DNA of 64,000 bases from Lentibacillus persicus (GCF_900112705.1 NZ_FOMR01000006.1:1-64000), one strand, 5' to 3'; shown: positions 1 through 10,259, numbered from the stretch's first letter. Program-made: numbers and translations. Notes: a model not told the origin generated them from the letters alone.

Positions 1-130
1 AGGGGTTAAAAAGTTTGCGTCAAATCAGCTTAGCTGATTCGTCAACTTCTTACCTCTGACATCGTTTATCATACTGGTTGTTTTGTTCAGTTTTCAAGGA
101 GCAACTTGCCATCTCTGCGACAGCAATAAT
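1..130 (-). ncRNA. rRNA operon leader (5' end of a pre-16S transcript)
   Basis: Read on the minus strand, this stretch follows two strong promoters and contains a boxA-like antitermination sequence (TGCTCCTTGAAAACTGAAC, about 86-103). This resembles rRNA leaders in Bacillaceae. No 16S sequence is in the window, so the rRNA gene would begin just beyond base 1. The same motif also occurs in 16S-23S spacers, but the promoters directly upstream favour a leader. Confidence 0.75.
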
Positions 131-159
131 ATTATATCACCGCTGATAGAAAGTGTCAA
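131..159 (-). promoter_or_regulatory. rRNA promoter P2 (sigma-A)
   Basis: On the minus strand there is a perfect TTGACA (154-159), a 17-base spacer and a perfect TATAAT (131-136). Consensus-perfect boxes directly upstream of a boxA leader are typical of rRNA P2 promoters. Confidence 0.88.
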
Positions 160-212
160 TAACCTTTTAATCAATGTGATTTTTTAAGCGCCGCTTTTCA
201 ACAGCAAAATCA

Positions 213-241
213 ATATTACTACCGTGATTAACAAAAGTCAA
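213..241 (-). promoter_or_regulatory. rRNA promoter P1 (sigma-A)
   Basis: On the minus strand TTGACT (236-241), a 17-base spacer and TAATAT (213-218) lie about 80 bases upstream of P2. The tandem arrangement is characteristic of Bacillus rrn operons. Confidence 0.8.
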
Positions 242-295
242 TAATAGATTCGAAAAAAATTAACTCAAAATCCCGTAACAATATTTACAGGGTCA

Positions 296-604
296 TTAAG
301 CAGTCACTTCGCCATCCCAGTTTAACATGCCGCCTTCCATATTGGAGACGTTAAAGCCATGTTCTTCGAGAAATGACGCTGCCATCAAACTTCTCCTCCC
401 TGAACGGCAAACGAGAATATAATGACTGTTTTCATCGAATTTGTCAGTAGAGTGAGGAATGTTTTCAAGTGGAATGTGCTTTGCGTTTTCGATCATTCCT
501 TGTGCGACTTCATCATCCTCTCTAACATCTACAACTACTGTGCCATCATCTTCTTCCAACAGCTTTCTGACTTCTTCTGGTGTCACTGTATTAATATGAT
601 CCAT
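296..604 (-). CDS. rhodanese-like domain protein (YtwF type)
   Basis: This 102-residue single-domain rhodanese probably acts as a cytoplasmic persulfide carrier or sulfurtransferase. The VVDVRE motif lies near residues 24-29 and the active-site loop CRSGRR is at 66-71, with Cys66 as the expected persulfide-bearing residue. The start is preceded by an AGGAG ribosome binding site. It sits between the rRNA promoters and a secreted unknown, with leuS nearby. B. subtilis has a similar gene, ytwF, in its yt region. The specific sulfur acceptor cannot be inferred from sequence. Confidence 0.88.
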   Translation of the reverse strand: MDHINTVTPEEVRKLLEEDDGTVVVDVREDDEVAQGMIENAKHIPLENIPHSTDKFDENSHYILVCRSGRRSLMAASFLEEHGFNVSNMEGGMLNWDGEVTA

Positions 605-727
605 GTAAAAGTCTCCTTCTCACTCAGATTTCATAAAGCCTATAGTTTATCGTAACTTTTCTTGCGTATATCACGCAAACATAACGCACAAAATATACCA
701 ACTAATAAACAAGGTGGTTAGTTTCCA

Positions 728-1471
728 ATGAGGTGTATGGCAATCATCGTTATTATTATCGGTCTGGTCGCACCGCTCGAAGCTTATGCTGAAGTTACTG
801 CTACGTCACAAAAGCAGCTTAGTGAATTCAATATAGACTTAACTGGTAATTCATCAAACGAAAAAGTTAAATTGAACGGGGTGCCTTTCGCGCCTGACTC
901 CAATTATTATACCGAAATAAATACTATTATTTCAGACAGTAAAGACAAGCAGTGGGACATCACATACGAAGGAGGCTATAACCCTGCCATAAAATTTTAT
1001 GACCTGGACCATGATGGTGTGAAAGACATATTTTACCAAAGTGATGCCGGTGGAAATAAAGGATTGTATCATTATCATCTGCATACTTTTAAAAAAGATC
1101 AACTGAAAGAAATTGCTCTTCCGGAACAACAAAGTATTCAGGCAAAGTTTGTAAACGGTTTTAAGATCGAAATTCAAATTGACTATGAAGCAGAACCAAT
1201 CACCGCAAAACTTAACAACAGATCTTCGAAATATATAAAGCTTGGAATTTATAATGAAGAGGGGAAATTGTTGGATAGTACAACACCATTAGTGGAACCA
1301 ATCTCCTTTTTTGAACCCGTGGAGGTCGAGGGACGTGAAGGTTACGGCCTAAAAAGTTATCAACATATAAGTGGTGCCTATCATGCAGATCTTATTGGCA
1401 CTGTCGAAACAGTCTGGTATTACGATCGTGATAAATGGATCATCTTGGAAACAGAATGGCTTCCATCTTAA
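728..1471 (+). CDS. secreted protein of unknown function with a DxDxDG motif
   Basis: This is a 247-residue protein with an N-terminal hydrophobic signal sequence ending near AYA (about residues 19-21), so it is probably exported. A DLDHDGVKD segment near residue 95 resembles the calcium-binding DxDxDG loop of FG-GAP/VCBS-type repeats. The rest has a beta-rich character, with many aromatic and charged residues. An AAGGTGG ribosome binding site precedes the ATG. It stands alone between the rhodanese gene and leuS and ends in a bidirectional terminator. I do not recognise the family and assign no function. Confidence 0.75.
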   Translation: MRCMAIIVIIIGLVAPLEAYAEVTATSQKQLSEFNIDLTGNSSNEKVKLNGVPFAPDSNYYTEINTIISDSKDKQWDITYEGGYNPAIKFYDLDHDGVKDIFYQSDAGGNKGLYHYHLHTFKKDQLKEIALPEQQSIQAKFVNGFKIEIQIDYEAEPITAKLNNRSSKYIKLGIYNEEGKLLDSTTPLVEPISFFEPVEVEGREGYGLKSYQHISGAYHADLIGTVETVWYYDRDKWIILETEWLPS

Positions 1472-1597
1472 AAGTTTCAGGACGGGCCGACCCCAAGCGT
1501 TCCTCTTTCACGTTTTAATATTAGAACTCTGAAGTCAGAGGTCAGACTTCCAATCATCGAAACCCATAGCAACCTACAAATACCTATATAATTAATG

Positions 1598-1634
1598 AAG
1601 CCCAAAAGCTGCTTGAGACACTTTTGGGCTTTTC
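1598..1634. terminator. bidirectional terminator between the secreted unknown and leuS
   Basis: A perfect 9-base stem (GCCCAAAAG at 1600-1608 pairing with CTTTTGGGC at 1621-1629) is followed by T-rich sequence on the plus strand, and the left arm is preceded by A/T-rich sequence for the minus strand. It can serve both converging genes. Confidence 0.8.
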
Positions 1635-1645
1635 ATTTTAATTAT

Positions 1646-4060
1646 CTAATTAGCGACAATATTAACCAGTTTTCCTGGCACAACTATCACCTTACGAACG
1701 GTCTTGTCTTCAAGCAATTCCTGGACGCGTTCATTTTCCATTGCCAGCGCTTCAAGTTCATCTTTTGAAATGTCTTTGGATGCATTAATTTTGGCGCGAA
1801 CTTTCCCCATAATTTGAACGACGATCTCCACTTCATCCTCAACGAGTTTGGATGGATCGTATTCAGGCCATTTCTCATAAGTGATCGTATCGTCATGTCC
1901 CAGAATCTGCCACATCTCTTCGGTTAAATGTGGCGCGACAGGTGAAAGCATTTTAACAAAGTCTTCAATGTACGATTTCGGTATTTCGTCTGCTTTATAA
2001 GCTTCATTAATAAACACCATCAGTTGTGAAATACCAGTATTGAATTGAAGCGCCTCAAAATCTTCCGTCACCTTTTTAACCGTTTCATGATAGACTTTCT
2101 CAAGTGAGTTTTCCTTAGCTGTATCAACGATTTGCCCGGAAACTTCACGGTTCTCATTTACAACAAGACGCCAGACACGGTCCAGAAAGCGCCGTGCCCC
2201 ATCAAGACCGTTCGTCGACCAGGCAACCGCTGCCTCAAGCGGTCCCATAAACATTTCATATAATCGCAATGTATCCGCGCCATGGGACGTTACGATATCA
2301 TCCGGGTTTATAACATTCCCTTTGGATTTACTCATTTTTTCATTGCCTTCACCCAGAATCATTCCCTGGTTGAACAACTTTTGGAAAGGTTCTTTTGTAG
2401 GAACCACGCCAATGTCATATAAAAATTTATGCCAAAATCGGGCGTACAACAAATGAAGAACCGCATGCTCCGCTCCACCGATATAAATATCAATTGGCAG
2501 CCATTCTTTCAGCGCTTTCGGGTCAGCCAGCTGGTCCGGGTTGGCCGGATCAATAAAACGCAAGAAATACCAGCAACTGCCGGCCCATTGTGGCATTGTG
2601 TTTGTTTCTCGACGTCCTTTCATGCCTGTATTTGGATCAGTTACGTTAACCCAGTCACTTGTAGCGAGCGGTGATTCACCTGTACCGGACGGTTTTACTT
2701 CATCCAATTCAGGCAGTTCAAGCGGCAAATCTTCTTCAGGAACTGCGCTCATCGATCCATCTTCCCAGTGAATAATCGGGATTGGCTCGCCCCAATAGCG
2801 CTGCCTGGAAAACAACCAATCGCGCAGGCGGTATGTCACTTTTCTCGTTCCTTTGTTATTTGCTTCAAGCCATTCAATCATTTTGGTGATGGCATCATCT
2901 TTATACAAGCCATTCAAAAACTCAGAATTAACATGCTCGCCATCATCCACATAAGCTTCCTTTGATAAGTCGCCGCCCGCAACGACTTCTTTAATTGGAA
3001 GGTTAAATTTTTGTGCGAACTCATAATCACGCTCATCGTGACCCGGTACCGCCATAATGGCGCCGCTGCCATAACTCATCAGTACGTAATCAGCAATCCA
3101 GATCGGCATTTTTTCATTATTTGCCGGGTTAATGGCGTAAGCGCCTGTAAAGGCACCCGTCTTTTCTTTTGCCAGATCGGTACGCTCTAAATCAGATTTT
3201 GTTTCAATCTTTTTCCAATAAGCATTTACAGCGTCTTGTTGGTCTGGTGTTACAATTTTTTCAACCAGTGGGTGTTCAGGTGCAAAAACGGCATAAGTGG
3301 CACCGAATAATGTATCAGGACGTGTTGTAAATCCTGTAAATTGTTCGTCATGGCCATCAATATCAAAGGTGATGTCAGCCCCTTCAGAGCGCCCGATCCA
3401 ATTACGCTGCATATCTTTAATGCTTTCCGGCCAATCCAGGTCTTCCAAATCCTCCAAAAGCCTGTCTGCGTACGCTGTTATTTTCAACATCCATTGTTTC
3501 ATCGGCTTGCGGACAACCGGGTGACCGCCCCGCTCGCTTTTACCATCAATTACTTCTTCGTTGGCAAGAACTGTACCAAGTGCCGGGCACCAATTGACAG
3601 GAACTTCATCCATATAGGCCAAACCTTTTTCGTAAAGTTTCGTGAAGATCCATTGCGTCCACTTGTAATAACCCGGATCTGTGGTATTTATCTCACGGTC
3701 CCAATCATAGGAGAAACCGAGTTCTTTAATCTGCCGTTTGAACGTTGCAATATTATGTTCGGTGAATGCGGCCGGACTATTTCCTGTATCAATTGCATAC
3801 TGCTCTGCCGGCAGTCCAAACGCGTCCCACCCCATCGGATGAAGCACTTCATATCCCTGCATCCGTTTCATCCGCGAAAAGATATCTGTTGCCGTATAGC
3901 CTTCAGGATGTCCTACGTGTAATCCGGCACCTGATGGATATGGAAACATATCAAGCGCATATATTTTATCCTTATTCGAAAACGTCTCAGTTTTAAACGT
4001 TTTATGTTTAGCCCAATAGTCTTGCCATTTCGCTTCTATTTCCTGATGATTGAAACTCAT
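1646..4060 (-). CDS. leuS: leucyl-tRNA synthetase
   Basis: This 804-residue class Ia aminoacyl-tRNA synthetase charges tRNA-Leu, and its length is normal for bacterial LeuRS. The HIGH signature appears as HVGH at residues 48-51 and the KMSKS signature is intact (EKMSKSKGN) in the C-terminal half. The CP1 editing domain with its threonine-rich TTRPDTLFG segment lies between them, followed by the anticodon-binding domain. Expression is controlled by the leucine-specifier T-box leader upstream at about 4146-4378. The ATG has a GGAGG-type ribosome binding site. It is transcribed alone and ends at the shared terminator near 1600. Confidence 0.98.
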   Translation of the reverse strand: MSFNHQEIEAKWQDYWAKHKTFKTETFSNKDKIYALDMFPYPSGAGLHVGHPEGYTATDIFSRMKRMQGYEVLHPMGWDAFGLPAEQYAIDTGNSPAAFTEHNIATFKRQIKELGFSYDWDREINTTDPGYYKWTQWIFTKLYEKGLAYMDEVPVNWCPALGTVLANEEVIDGKSERGGHPVVRKPMKQWMLKITAYADRLLEDLEDLDWPESIKDMQRNWIGRSEGADITFDIDGHDEQFTGFTTRPDTLFGATYAVFAPEHPLVEKIVTPDQQDAVNAYWKKIETKSDLERTDLAKEKTGAFTGAYAINPANNEKMPIWIADYVLMSYGSGAIMAVPGHDERDYEFAQKFNLPIKEVVAGGDLSKEAYVDDGEHVNSEFLNGLYKDDAITKMIEWLEANNKGTRKVTYRLRDWLFSRQRYWGEPIPIIHWEDGSMSAVPEEDLPLELPELDEVKPSGTGESPLATSDWVNVTDPNTGMKGRRETNTMPQWAGSCWYFLRFIDPANPDQLADPKALKEWLPIDIYIGGAEHAVLHLLYARFWHKFLYDIGVVPTKEPFQKLFNQGMILGEGNEKMSKSKGNVINPDDIVTSHGADTLRLYEMFMGPLEAAVAWSTNGLDGARRFLDRVWRLVVNENREVSGQIVDTAKENSLEKVYHETVKKVTEDFEALQFNTGISQLMVFINEAYKADEIPKSYIEDFVKMLSPVAPHLTEEMWQILGHDDTITYEKWPEYDPSKLVEDEVEIVVQIMGKVRAKINASKDISKDELEALAMENERVQELLEDKTVRKVIVVPGKLVNIVAN

Positions 4061-4145
4061 TTTGTTTTTCCTCCTTCTTCATTAACAGCCATCTGAGCAG
4101 CGGACATAACCACTGCCAATCAACCCGACCCGCCAACATTGCCTA

Positions 4146-4378
4146 ATAAAAAAGCTACCCATCCCTTTAAAAGGGACGAGAAGCTTTTTTCCCGCGGTAC
4201 CACCCAAATTAACACACAACGTGTGTTCACTTGTTCCCTTAACGCGGGTTTAACGGCAAAGATTACTGGCGTTCATCTTTGCAACTTAAAGGTGAGTTCA
4301 AAAACTTTTCAGGGACAGTTTTCACCAGCCACTGCCTCGCTTTACCTGAGAGAAGTTATCTACTAATCCTTTTCTTTG
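4146..4378 (-). promoter_or_regulatory. T-box riboswitch (leucine) controlling leuS
   Basis: On the minus strand the canonical T-box sequence GGGTGGTACCGCG lies at about 4192-4205. It is followed by a terminator stem (AAGCT...AGCTT with a T-run, 4146-4190). Upstream, the Stem I region contains GGTGAAAAC and a specifier-loop context GAACTCACC. The CTC codon (complement of 4294-4296) specifies leucine, in agreement with leuS downstream. Uncharged tRNA-Leu is expected to stabilise the antiterminator. Confidence 0.95.
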
Positions 4379-4425
4379 TTATTGCTTATCAAATTGTTCG
4401 AAAAAAGGCGATATTTGTATTTCGA

Positions 4426-4455
4426 ATTGTAAACCAAGTTGCTCAGCTTTGTCAA
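4426..4455 (-). promoter_or_regulatory. sigma-A promoter of the leuS T-box transcript
   Basis: On the minus strand TTGACA (4450-4455), an 18-base spacer and TACAAT (4426-4431) place the transcription start a few tens of bases before Stem I of the T-box. Confidence 0.75.
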
Positions 4456-4544
4456 GGCACAGCAGCCCTTGTTCTTTCCAATAACAGGTCTCCATGCTAA
4501 ACTATATCTATAACGTAAATTATAAAGGAGCACAAAGCTAAAAT

Positions 4545-5114
4545 ATGATAAAAGGAATTATAAACTACTCACATTTTTTAATGGAAGAAGCTGTCAAGAA
4601 AGGTGATACAGTAATCGATGCCACGTGCGGAAACGGGCATGATACCGTCTTTTTGAGCCAGCTGGTTGGGGAAAGCGGCCATGTATTCGGGTTCGACATC
4701 CAAGACCAGGCAATCACGAACACTCAGGCACTGCTTGCTCGTCACAAGCTGACAAACGCAACGGTTATCCAGGACAGTCACAGTAATTTTATGCATCACA
4801 TGCCTGTCGATAAGCTGACCCGGCTTGGCGGAGCCATTTTTAATCTCGGATATCTTCCGGGTAGCGATAAATCAGTTATTACACATAGTGAAACAACAAT
4901 CCTCGCTATTGAAGGCATTCTGTCGCACTTGAAACAAAATGGCATTGTGGTTCTCGTCGTTTATCATGGTCACGAGGGCGGCGATGAAGAACGCGAACAC
5001 CTGATGCGTTATGTGCGGCTACTGGATCAAAAATTGTATCATGTCCTTTATTATGGTTTTGTAAATCAGAAGAACGATCCACCATTCATACTGGCTATTC
5101 AAAAGCGAAATTAA
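4545..5114 (+). CDS. mnmM: tRNA 5-aminomethyl-2-thiouridine methyltransferase MnmM (YtqB)
   Basis: This 189-residue class I SAM-dependent methyltransferase carries the SAM-binding loop DATCGNGHDT at residues 25-34 and an NLGYLPG catalytic-loop motif near residue 98. The sequence matches the YtqB family. From the literature, YtqB (MnmM) methylates nm5s2U34 to mnm5s2U34 in tRNA of Gram-positive bacteria that lack the MnmC methylase domain. An AAAGGAG ribosome binding site precedes the ATG. It is a single gene ending in its own terminator. The family call is firm; the tRNA role is from established knowledge of the family. Confidence 0.9.
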   Translation: MIKGIINYSHFLMEEAVKKGDTVIDATCGNGHDTVFLSQLVGESGHVFGFDIQDQAITNTQALLARHKLTNATVIQDSHSNFMHHMPVDKLTRLGGAIFNLGYLPGSDKSVITHSETTILAIEGILSHLKQNGIVVLVVYHGHEGGDEEREHLMRYVRLLDQKLYHVLYYGFVNQKNDPPFILAIQKRN

Positions 5115-5122
5115 ACATTACT

Positions 5123-5149
5123 AACCCGGAATTTATCGCCGGGTTTTTG
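5123..5149 (+). terminator. terminator after mnmM
   Basis: AACCCGG (5123-5129) pairs with CCGGGTT (5139-5145), followed by a run of T on the plus strand. Confidence 0.8.
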
Positions 5150-6206
5150 TTATTCTATAGTAAAGTTTTGTATTCCAATGAAAAAAACGAGCTTTATAGC
5201 CACTGATGCGAAGTAAATCCTCTGATATCTTTATACCGCCCTCCACATGTTTAACTTTAGGGTCGCCAAGATACAGTCCTACTAACCCGTGATTCACCAT
5301 TTCATGGAAATGTCGATCAGGCAGTCCCTGTACCTGATGATCAGCTTCCTCGATGAAATAACTAAAACGTTTTTCCATGATGTCGGGGCTATCATAATAA
5401 CTGCAAAAATTTAAATCGCCTTCAATTCGATCCTCTTCCTGATCAATAAAATAATCCAATAAAATATGAAGCCCTTGGACAAACGGGAAATAAGCTTTCA
5501 CAATTTTATCTGCCAAATCATTTGATACAGTCCCATTTAGTGCATAAGAAATTAAACAAAATATCCCCAATGTTGAGCCCGCTGCAGCCGAGAACTCATA
5601 CCAATAGAGAGATGTATCATCAGTTTCTTCTTTAAACCAATTAACCAACCTCGGGATCCGTTCTTCTTCAGCTACATGTTTATGTACTTGCAAATCAATA
5701 TATAAACGTTTAAGTTCCAGTATATGTCCTTGCATACTGTTAAAGTCGTCAAGGCGGCGCATAGTTTTTTGACAGGTTCGAACTAAATCGGCTAAATACT
5801 CGCCGTCAGATTGTTCTTGACGCAAGGCATAATAATTTTGAATCGGATTTTGTGTACTCAAAGCGTCCGACATCGCTTCATGCAGCTGCTGAAAATCGGC
5901 CGGATCAAGCGATGTGCTCCGGTCACATAAATTGTCAAGATAATCGCTGATTGTCTGATATGCAACAATAAATGTGATGGCTTCCCGCCACCTAATGCCG
6001 GCCAAAAGCGCATATACCGCGCCTCCCAGACAATGAAACCGCTTTGTTTCAATGCTTGCTAAAGCCTGCTTTTTTAATTCTTCATCAGGAATAGCGCTGG
6101 CGCGTTTTTTCCAAAAGTCCAGTTCAGCATTAACTGCCGGAAAAATTTTGCGATAGACTGCTCCCATTAATGTAAATGGTGTTTTTGGTATGGTGTAAGC
6201 CAACAC
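5133..6206 (-). CDS. ytpB: tetraprenyl-beta-curcumene synthase (YtpB, DUF2600)
   Basis: This is a 357-residue, largely helical protein of the DUF2600 family. B. subtilis YtpB makes tetraprenyl-beta-curcumene, the precursor of C35 sesquarterpenes. Aspartate-rich segments that could bind diphosphate-Mg are visible: DYLDNLCD at residues 88-95 and DYFIDQEED at 251-259. The gene diverges from ytoA, the same pairing as in B. subtilis. Its 3' end overlaps the mnmM terminator stem. No squalene-hopene-type cyclase for the next step is present in the window. Confidence 0.88.
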   Translation of the reverse strand: MLAYTIPKTPFTLMGAVYRKIFPAVNAELDFWKKRASAIPDEELKKQALASIETKRFHCLGGAVYALLAGIRWREAITFIVAYQTISDYLDNLCDRSTSLDPADFQQLHEAMSDALSTQNPIQNYYALRQEQSDGEYLADLVRTCQKTMRRLDDFNSMQGHILELKRLYIDLQVHKHVAEEERIPRLVNWFKEETDDTSLYWYEFSAAAGSTLGIFCLISYALNGTVSNDLADKIVKAYFPFVQGLHILLDYFIDQEEDRIEGDLNFCSYYDSPDIMEKRFSYFIEEADHQVQGLPDRHFHEMVNHGLVGLYLGDPKVKHVEGGIKISEDLLRISGYKARFFHWNTKLYYRITKTRR

Positions 6207-6291
6207 CCATTCCTCCGATCATTCGCTGCAAACGTGAAAATTTTGCTATACTGCTAATTATAATATCACCATATTTTAAAGGGGGATTCAA

Positions 6292-6819
6292 ATGATTCAG
6301 TCGTATAAACATCATTATCCAACGATTCATGAATCTGTTTTTGTGGCAGAGGACGCCGATATTATCGGGGATGTGACAATTGATGAACAATCGAGCATAT
6401 GGTTTAAAACTGTCATCCGCGGGGATGTTGCCCCAACACGGATTGGAAAAGGCGTAAGTATACAAGATTTGTCGATGGTTCACCAAAGTCCAGATTTGCC
6501 GGTCACGGTGGAAGATTACGTAACAGTAGGCCATCAGGTGACATTGCATGGCTGCACGGTCCGTAAACACGCTCTGATTGGTATGGGATCGCTTATCCTC
6601 GATGGGGCTGAAATCGGCGAACATGCGTTTATCGGGGCAGGAAGCCTCGTACCACCGGGCAAAAAAATCCCACCACATTCCCTTGCTATGGGAAGACCGG
6701 CTAAAGTTGTACGGGAACTGACCGACGACGACTATCAGGAAATGGAACGTGTTTATCAATCGTATATTGAAAAAGGACAGTATTATAAGCATAACACAGG
6801 AACAGGCTTACAATTTTAA
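6292..6819 (+). CDS. ytoA: gamma-carbonic anhydrase-like hexapeptide protein (YtoA)
   Basis: This 175-residue left-handed beta-helix protein has hexapeptide repeats throughout. The three histidines that bind the metal in gamma-carbonic anhydrases are conserved: H64 (VHQS), H81 (GHQV) and H86 (LHGC). A GGGGG ribosome binding site precedes the ATG, and a consensus TATAAT (6259-6264) lies upstream with a weak -35. It is divergent from ytpB. Homologues are variously described as carbonic anhydrase or acyltransferase-like, so activity is inferred only from metal ligands. Confidence 0.88.
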   Translation: MIQSYKHHYPTIHESVFVAEDADIIGDVTIDEQSSIWFKTVIRGDVAPTRIGKGVSIQDLSMVHQSPDLPVTVEDYVTVGHQVTLHGCTVRKHALIGMGSLILDGAEIGEHAFIGAGSLVPPGKKIPPHSLAMGRPAKVVRELTDDDYQEMERVYQSYIEKGQYYKHNTGTGLQF

Positions 6820-6874
6820 CTAATCGGAAAGGGAAAGGTAAAACGTCCACCAGTGGGGTTCTAGATTAAATACC

Positions 6875-6907
6875 GGCAGTGTCTTCCTTTTTTGGAAGAC
6901 TACTGCC
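6875..6907. other. long hairpin between ytoA and asnB
   Basis: GGCAGT-GTCTTCC pairs with GGAAGAC-t-ACTGCC across a T6 loop, with one bulged base. No T-run follows on either strand, so it is only a possible weak terminator for the converging genes. Confidence 0.45.
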
Positions 6908-6932
6908 AGGTTATAAACGGGCACTGCTTTGT

Positions 6933-8834
6933 TCACAAAATAGATGTCTTATCCAAATCCGATTGACCCAATTCATGCCAGTCAAATCGCTCTTCCACAA
7001 ATAGCTGATGCCATAGCATAAACATGAGCACTGTCCATATTTTACGGCTGTAATCGCCTTTGCCCTGGCAGTGTAATTCCAGCAAGTCAAGTACATAAGT
7101 TTTATTCAGCAAATAAGTTGTGTCACTTTCCCGAATCAGGTTTTTTGCCCAATCGTACAGTTCATTTTTCAACCAATGACGGATTGGCACAGGGAATCCA
7201 AGTTTTTTCCGGTCCAGGATGTGATCCGGAACAATCCCGCGGGCTGCTTCACGCAACAGTCTTTTTGTTGTCCCGTTAGCTGTTTTCAGATTATCAGGTA
7301 TGCTGCTGGCTATCCGGAATACTTCCTTATCCAAAAATGGAACACGCAATTCCAGCGAGTTCGCCATCGTCATTCGATCTGCTTTTAATAGAATATCGCC
7401 ACGCAGCCATGTATGGATATCAATATATTGCATCTGGCTAACAGGCGGATAATCGTTTACCTTACCAAAAAGGTTTTGAGTTATTTGCTGATACCGCAAC
7501 CCCTGTTTCCAGCATTTCAGAAAAACTTCTTTCTCATACTCCTCAAATATTTTGGCATTTCCAATATAACGGTCACACAATGGCGTTGTGCCCCGCTCGA
7601 GAAAACTTTTGCCGCGAACACCTTCAGGAATGACATCGGCTACTCTGGCCAGTAAATTTTTTGCGGAATACGGTATCGGCCGGAACATTTTCAGCGATTC
7701 CGGTTCACGATATATGTTATAACCCCCGAACAACTCATCCGCTCCCTCGCCGGAAAGTGTGACGGTTACGTGTTTCCGGGCCTCGCGGGACACGAAATAT
7801 AGCGGTATACATGCCGGATCTGCCAGAGGATCATCCATGTGCCACATGATTTTCGGCAATTTCCCTACAAATTCCTCAGGTGAAATCATATAGGATATAT
7901 TTTCAAGCCCCAGCTTGTCGGCGGTTTTCTTTGCAATGTCTACTTCCGAATAACCTTCACGCTCAAACCCGACTGAAAATGTCTTGATATTCGGATTGAA
8001 ATCTTTCGCGATTGCTGCTATAAGCGTCGAATCAATACCACCGGAAAGAAATGCGCCAACCGGTACATCACTGCGCATATGCACGTTGATTGAGTTATAC
8101 AGAACATCCTGAATTCGATTAATCCAATTATCTTTTTCCATCAGCACCGGGTTGAACCTTGTTTGCCAATAATGATAGAAAGAAATAGGTTGATCCGGTC
8201 TTTTTACAAAATAACAGCCAGCTTCAACTTTTTTGATCCCTTGTGTCATCGTCATTGGTTCAGGAACGTACTGAAAGCTGAGATAATTCTGCAAAGCTTC
8301 TGGATCGATTGCTTCGCTCTCCACCATTAATGTGATGCTCTTCTTTTCCGATGCAAAGATTATTCCATCTTGCGTTTCCCGATAGAACAATGGCTTTATG
8401 CCGAACGGATCACGAGCTCCATACAATGCATGCGCCTGTTTATCCCACAACAGGATAGAAAACATGCCACGCAAATAATTAAAAGCTTCTACACCATGTT
8501 TTGCAAATAATGCACCAATCACTTCCGTGTCCGATTCAGTTGAAAAAACGAAACCCTGCTCTATTAAATTATTGCGCAGTTCAATATAATTATAGATTTC
8601 CCCATTAAATACAAGCCATATCTTGTCATCACTATAACTCAACGGCTGTGCACCACAATCGATGTCAATGATACTCAGCCGCCTGAATCCAAATGAGATA
8701 TGCTCGTCATCGTAATATCCTCCATCATCAGGACCTCTGTGAATCATTATATTATTTTGTCTTTTAAAATTGTCTTCTTGTCGATCTTCTTTAATAGTAG
8801 AATCGTCCTTGACTTTGCATACAAAACCGCACAT
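6933..8834 (-). CDS. asnB: asparagine synthase (glutamine-hydrolysing)
   Basis: This 633-residue protein converts aspartate, glutamine and ATP to asparagine. Cys2 right after the initiator Met is the nucleophile of the N-terminal class II glutaminase domain (MCGFV). Conserved glutaminase elements RGPDDGG and NGEIYNY follow. The C-terminal synthetase domain has the pyrophosphate loop SGGIDST. Its length matches B. subtilis AsnB-type enzymes (about 632). It lies downstream of metK on the same strand, separated by the metK terminator, and so is probably transcribed separately. Confidence 0.96.
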   Translation of the reverse strand: MCGFVCKVKDDSTIKEDRQEDNFKRQNNIMIHRGPDDGGYYDDEHISFGFRRLSIIDIDCGAQPLSYSDDKIWLVFNGEIYNYIELRNNLIEQGFVFSTESDTEVIGALFAKHGVEAFNYLRGMFSILLWDKQAHALYGARDPFGIKPLFYRETQDGIIFASEKKSITLMVESEAIDPEALQNYLSFQYVPEPMTMTQGIKKVEAGCYFVKRPDQPISFYHYWQTRFNPVLMEKDNWINRIQDVLYNSINVHMRSDVPVGAFLSGGIDSTLIAAIAKDFNPNIKTFSVGFEREGYSEVDIAKKTADKLGLENISYMISPEEFVGKLPKIMWHMDDPLADPACIPLYFVSREARKHVTVTLSGEGADELFGGYNIYREPESLKMFRPIPYSAKNLLARVADVIPEGVRGKSFLERGTTPLCDRYIGNAKIFEEYEKEVFLKCWKQGLRYQQITQNLFGKVNDYPPVSQMQYIDIHTWLRGDILLKADRMTMANSLELRVPFLDKEVFRIASSIPDNLKTANGTTKRLLREAARGIVPDHILDRKKLGFPVPIRHWLKNELYDWAKNLIRESDTTYLLNKTYVLDLLELHCQGKGDYSRKIWTVLMFMLWHQLFVEERFDWHELGQSDLDKTSIL

Positions 8835-8983
8835 TAATTAACCCTCTTTTTAATTATTTAATATCGGAACTATTCACACAACACTGAGGCTCAGCGCAGT
8901 ATGTATTTATTAGACGAATCGTTTTACTTTTTGTTGCAGTTTATTTGCATTTTTATTACATTATTTAAAAAAGCAATAAAAAT

Positions 8984-9024
8984 GACTGGTATGAGCCCGG
9001 TTCAATACCGTGCTCACACCAGCC
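8984..9024 (-). terminator. metK terminator
   Basis: On the minus strand GGCTGGTGTGAGC pairs with GCTCATACCAGTC (8984-9024), followed by T-rich sequence. Confidence 0.85.
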
Positions 9025-9047
9025 ACTCAGCTGAAGTTTAAAGTTTT

Positions 9048-10259
9048 TTATAACGATGCATCATGTTTGACGAGTGCCTGCAATTCTTCCACTTTATCCG
9101 TTTTTTCCCAGGGAAAGAGCGTATCTGTCCTGCCAAAATGACCATAAGCCGCTGTATTTCTGTAAATCGGCTTCTTTAAGTCAAGCATTCGAATTACCCC
9201 GGCCGGACGAAGATCAAATACTTTCCGGATGGCACTGACAAGTGTTTCTTCATCCGCAATGCCTGTACCAGATGTATTAATGGAAATTGAAACGGGCTCA
9301 GCCACTCCGATAGCGTACGCCAACTGCACTTCACATGTTTTTGCCAGTCCGGCTGCCACAATATTTTTTGCAACATAACGGGCTGCATAAGCTGCTGAAC
9401 GGTCAACTTTGGTATAATCCTTTCCGCTGAACGCCCCGCCGCCATGGCGTGCGTACCCGCCATATGTATCCACTATAATCTTTCTTCCGGTTAGCCCGGC
9501 ATCGCCTTGAGGGCCGCCGATTACAAACCGGCCTGTCGGATTAATAATGTATTTCGTAGTTTCATCCAATAGATTTGCAGGAACCACCGGACGAATAACC
9601 TGTTCAATCAAATCCTTTTCAATTTGATCTGTCGGAATGTCCTGGTGATGCTGAGTTGAGATAACGATTGTATCGACTTTGACAGGAATATTATTTTCAT
9701 CATATTCGACCGTCACCTGAGTCTTTCCATCCGGACGTAAATAATCAAGCACTTGATCCTTACGCGCATCGGCAAGCTGTTTCGCTAATTTATGTGCCAG
9801 CGCGATCGGCAGCGGCATCAGTTCCTCTGTCTCGTTACAGGCAAAACCAAACATCAGCCCCTGGTCACCTGCGCCGATAGCGGCAATCTCTTCGTCACTC
9901 TTTTTCCCTTGACGCTCTTCCAAGGCAGTATCAACACCGCCGGCAATATCAGGGGATTGTTCATCAATCGCAGTCAGTACTGCACACGTATCGGCATCAA
10001 ATCCGTATTTTGCCCGCGTGTAGCCGATATCCTTTATCGTCTGCCTGACAATTGCAGGAATATCCACATATGTCGTGGTGGTTATTTCACCTGAGACGAG
10101 CACCATTCCTGTTGTTACAACAGTTTCACAAGCCACACGGGCATTTGGGTCACTTTTCAATATTTCATCAAGTATTGCATCTGAAATTTGATCACATATT
10201 TTATCGGGATGACCTTCCGTCACCGATTCCGATGTGAACAAACGATTTTCTACAGCCAT
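9048..10259 (-). CDS. metK: S-adenosylmethionine synthetase
   Basis: This 403-residue enzyme makes SAM from methionine and ATP. Signature elements are visible: [12 protein letters not shown] at the N-terminus, [10 protein letters not shown] near residue 120 and GGGAFSGKD near residue 262. Length is normal for the family. It is controlled by the S-box (SAM-I) riboswitch upstream, an end-product loop. The pairing of metK with divergent pckA is conserved with B. subtilis. A GGAGG ribosome binding site precedes the ATG. Confidence 0.98.
   Translation of the reverse strand: MAVENRLFTSESVTEGHPDKICDQISDAILDEILKSDPNARVACETVVTTGMVLVSGEITTTTYVDIPAIVRQTIKDIGYTRAKYGFDADTCAVLTAIDEQSPDIAGGVDTALEERQGKKSDEEIAAIGAGDQGLMFGFACNETEELMPLPIALAHKLAKQLADARKDQVLDYLRPDGKTQVTVEYDENNIPVKVDTIVISTQHHQDIPTDQIEKDLIEQVIRPVVPANLLDETTKYIINPTGRFVIGGPQGDAGLTGRKIIVDTYGGYARHGGGAFSGKDYTKVDRSAAYAARYVAKNIVAAGLAKTCEVQLAYAIGVAEPVSISINTSGTGIADEETLVSAIRKVFDLRPAGVIRMLDLKKPIYRNTAAYGHFGRTDTLFPWEKTDKVEELQALVKHDASL

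Noticed and set aside
3341-3922. 193-codon open frame antisense to leuS
   Set aside because: It lies entirely within the well-conserved leuS coding region on the other strand.
6130-6792. 220-codon open frame antisense to ytoA
   Set aside because: It is the shadow of the hexapeptide-repeat gene ytoA, has no ribosome binding site and a composition unlike a real protein.
6875-6907. Strong terminator between ytoA and asnB
   Set aside because: The hairpin is good but no T-run follows on either strand, so I list it only as a hairpin.
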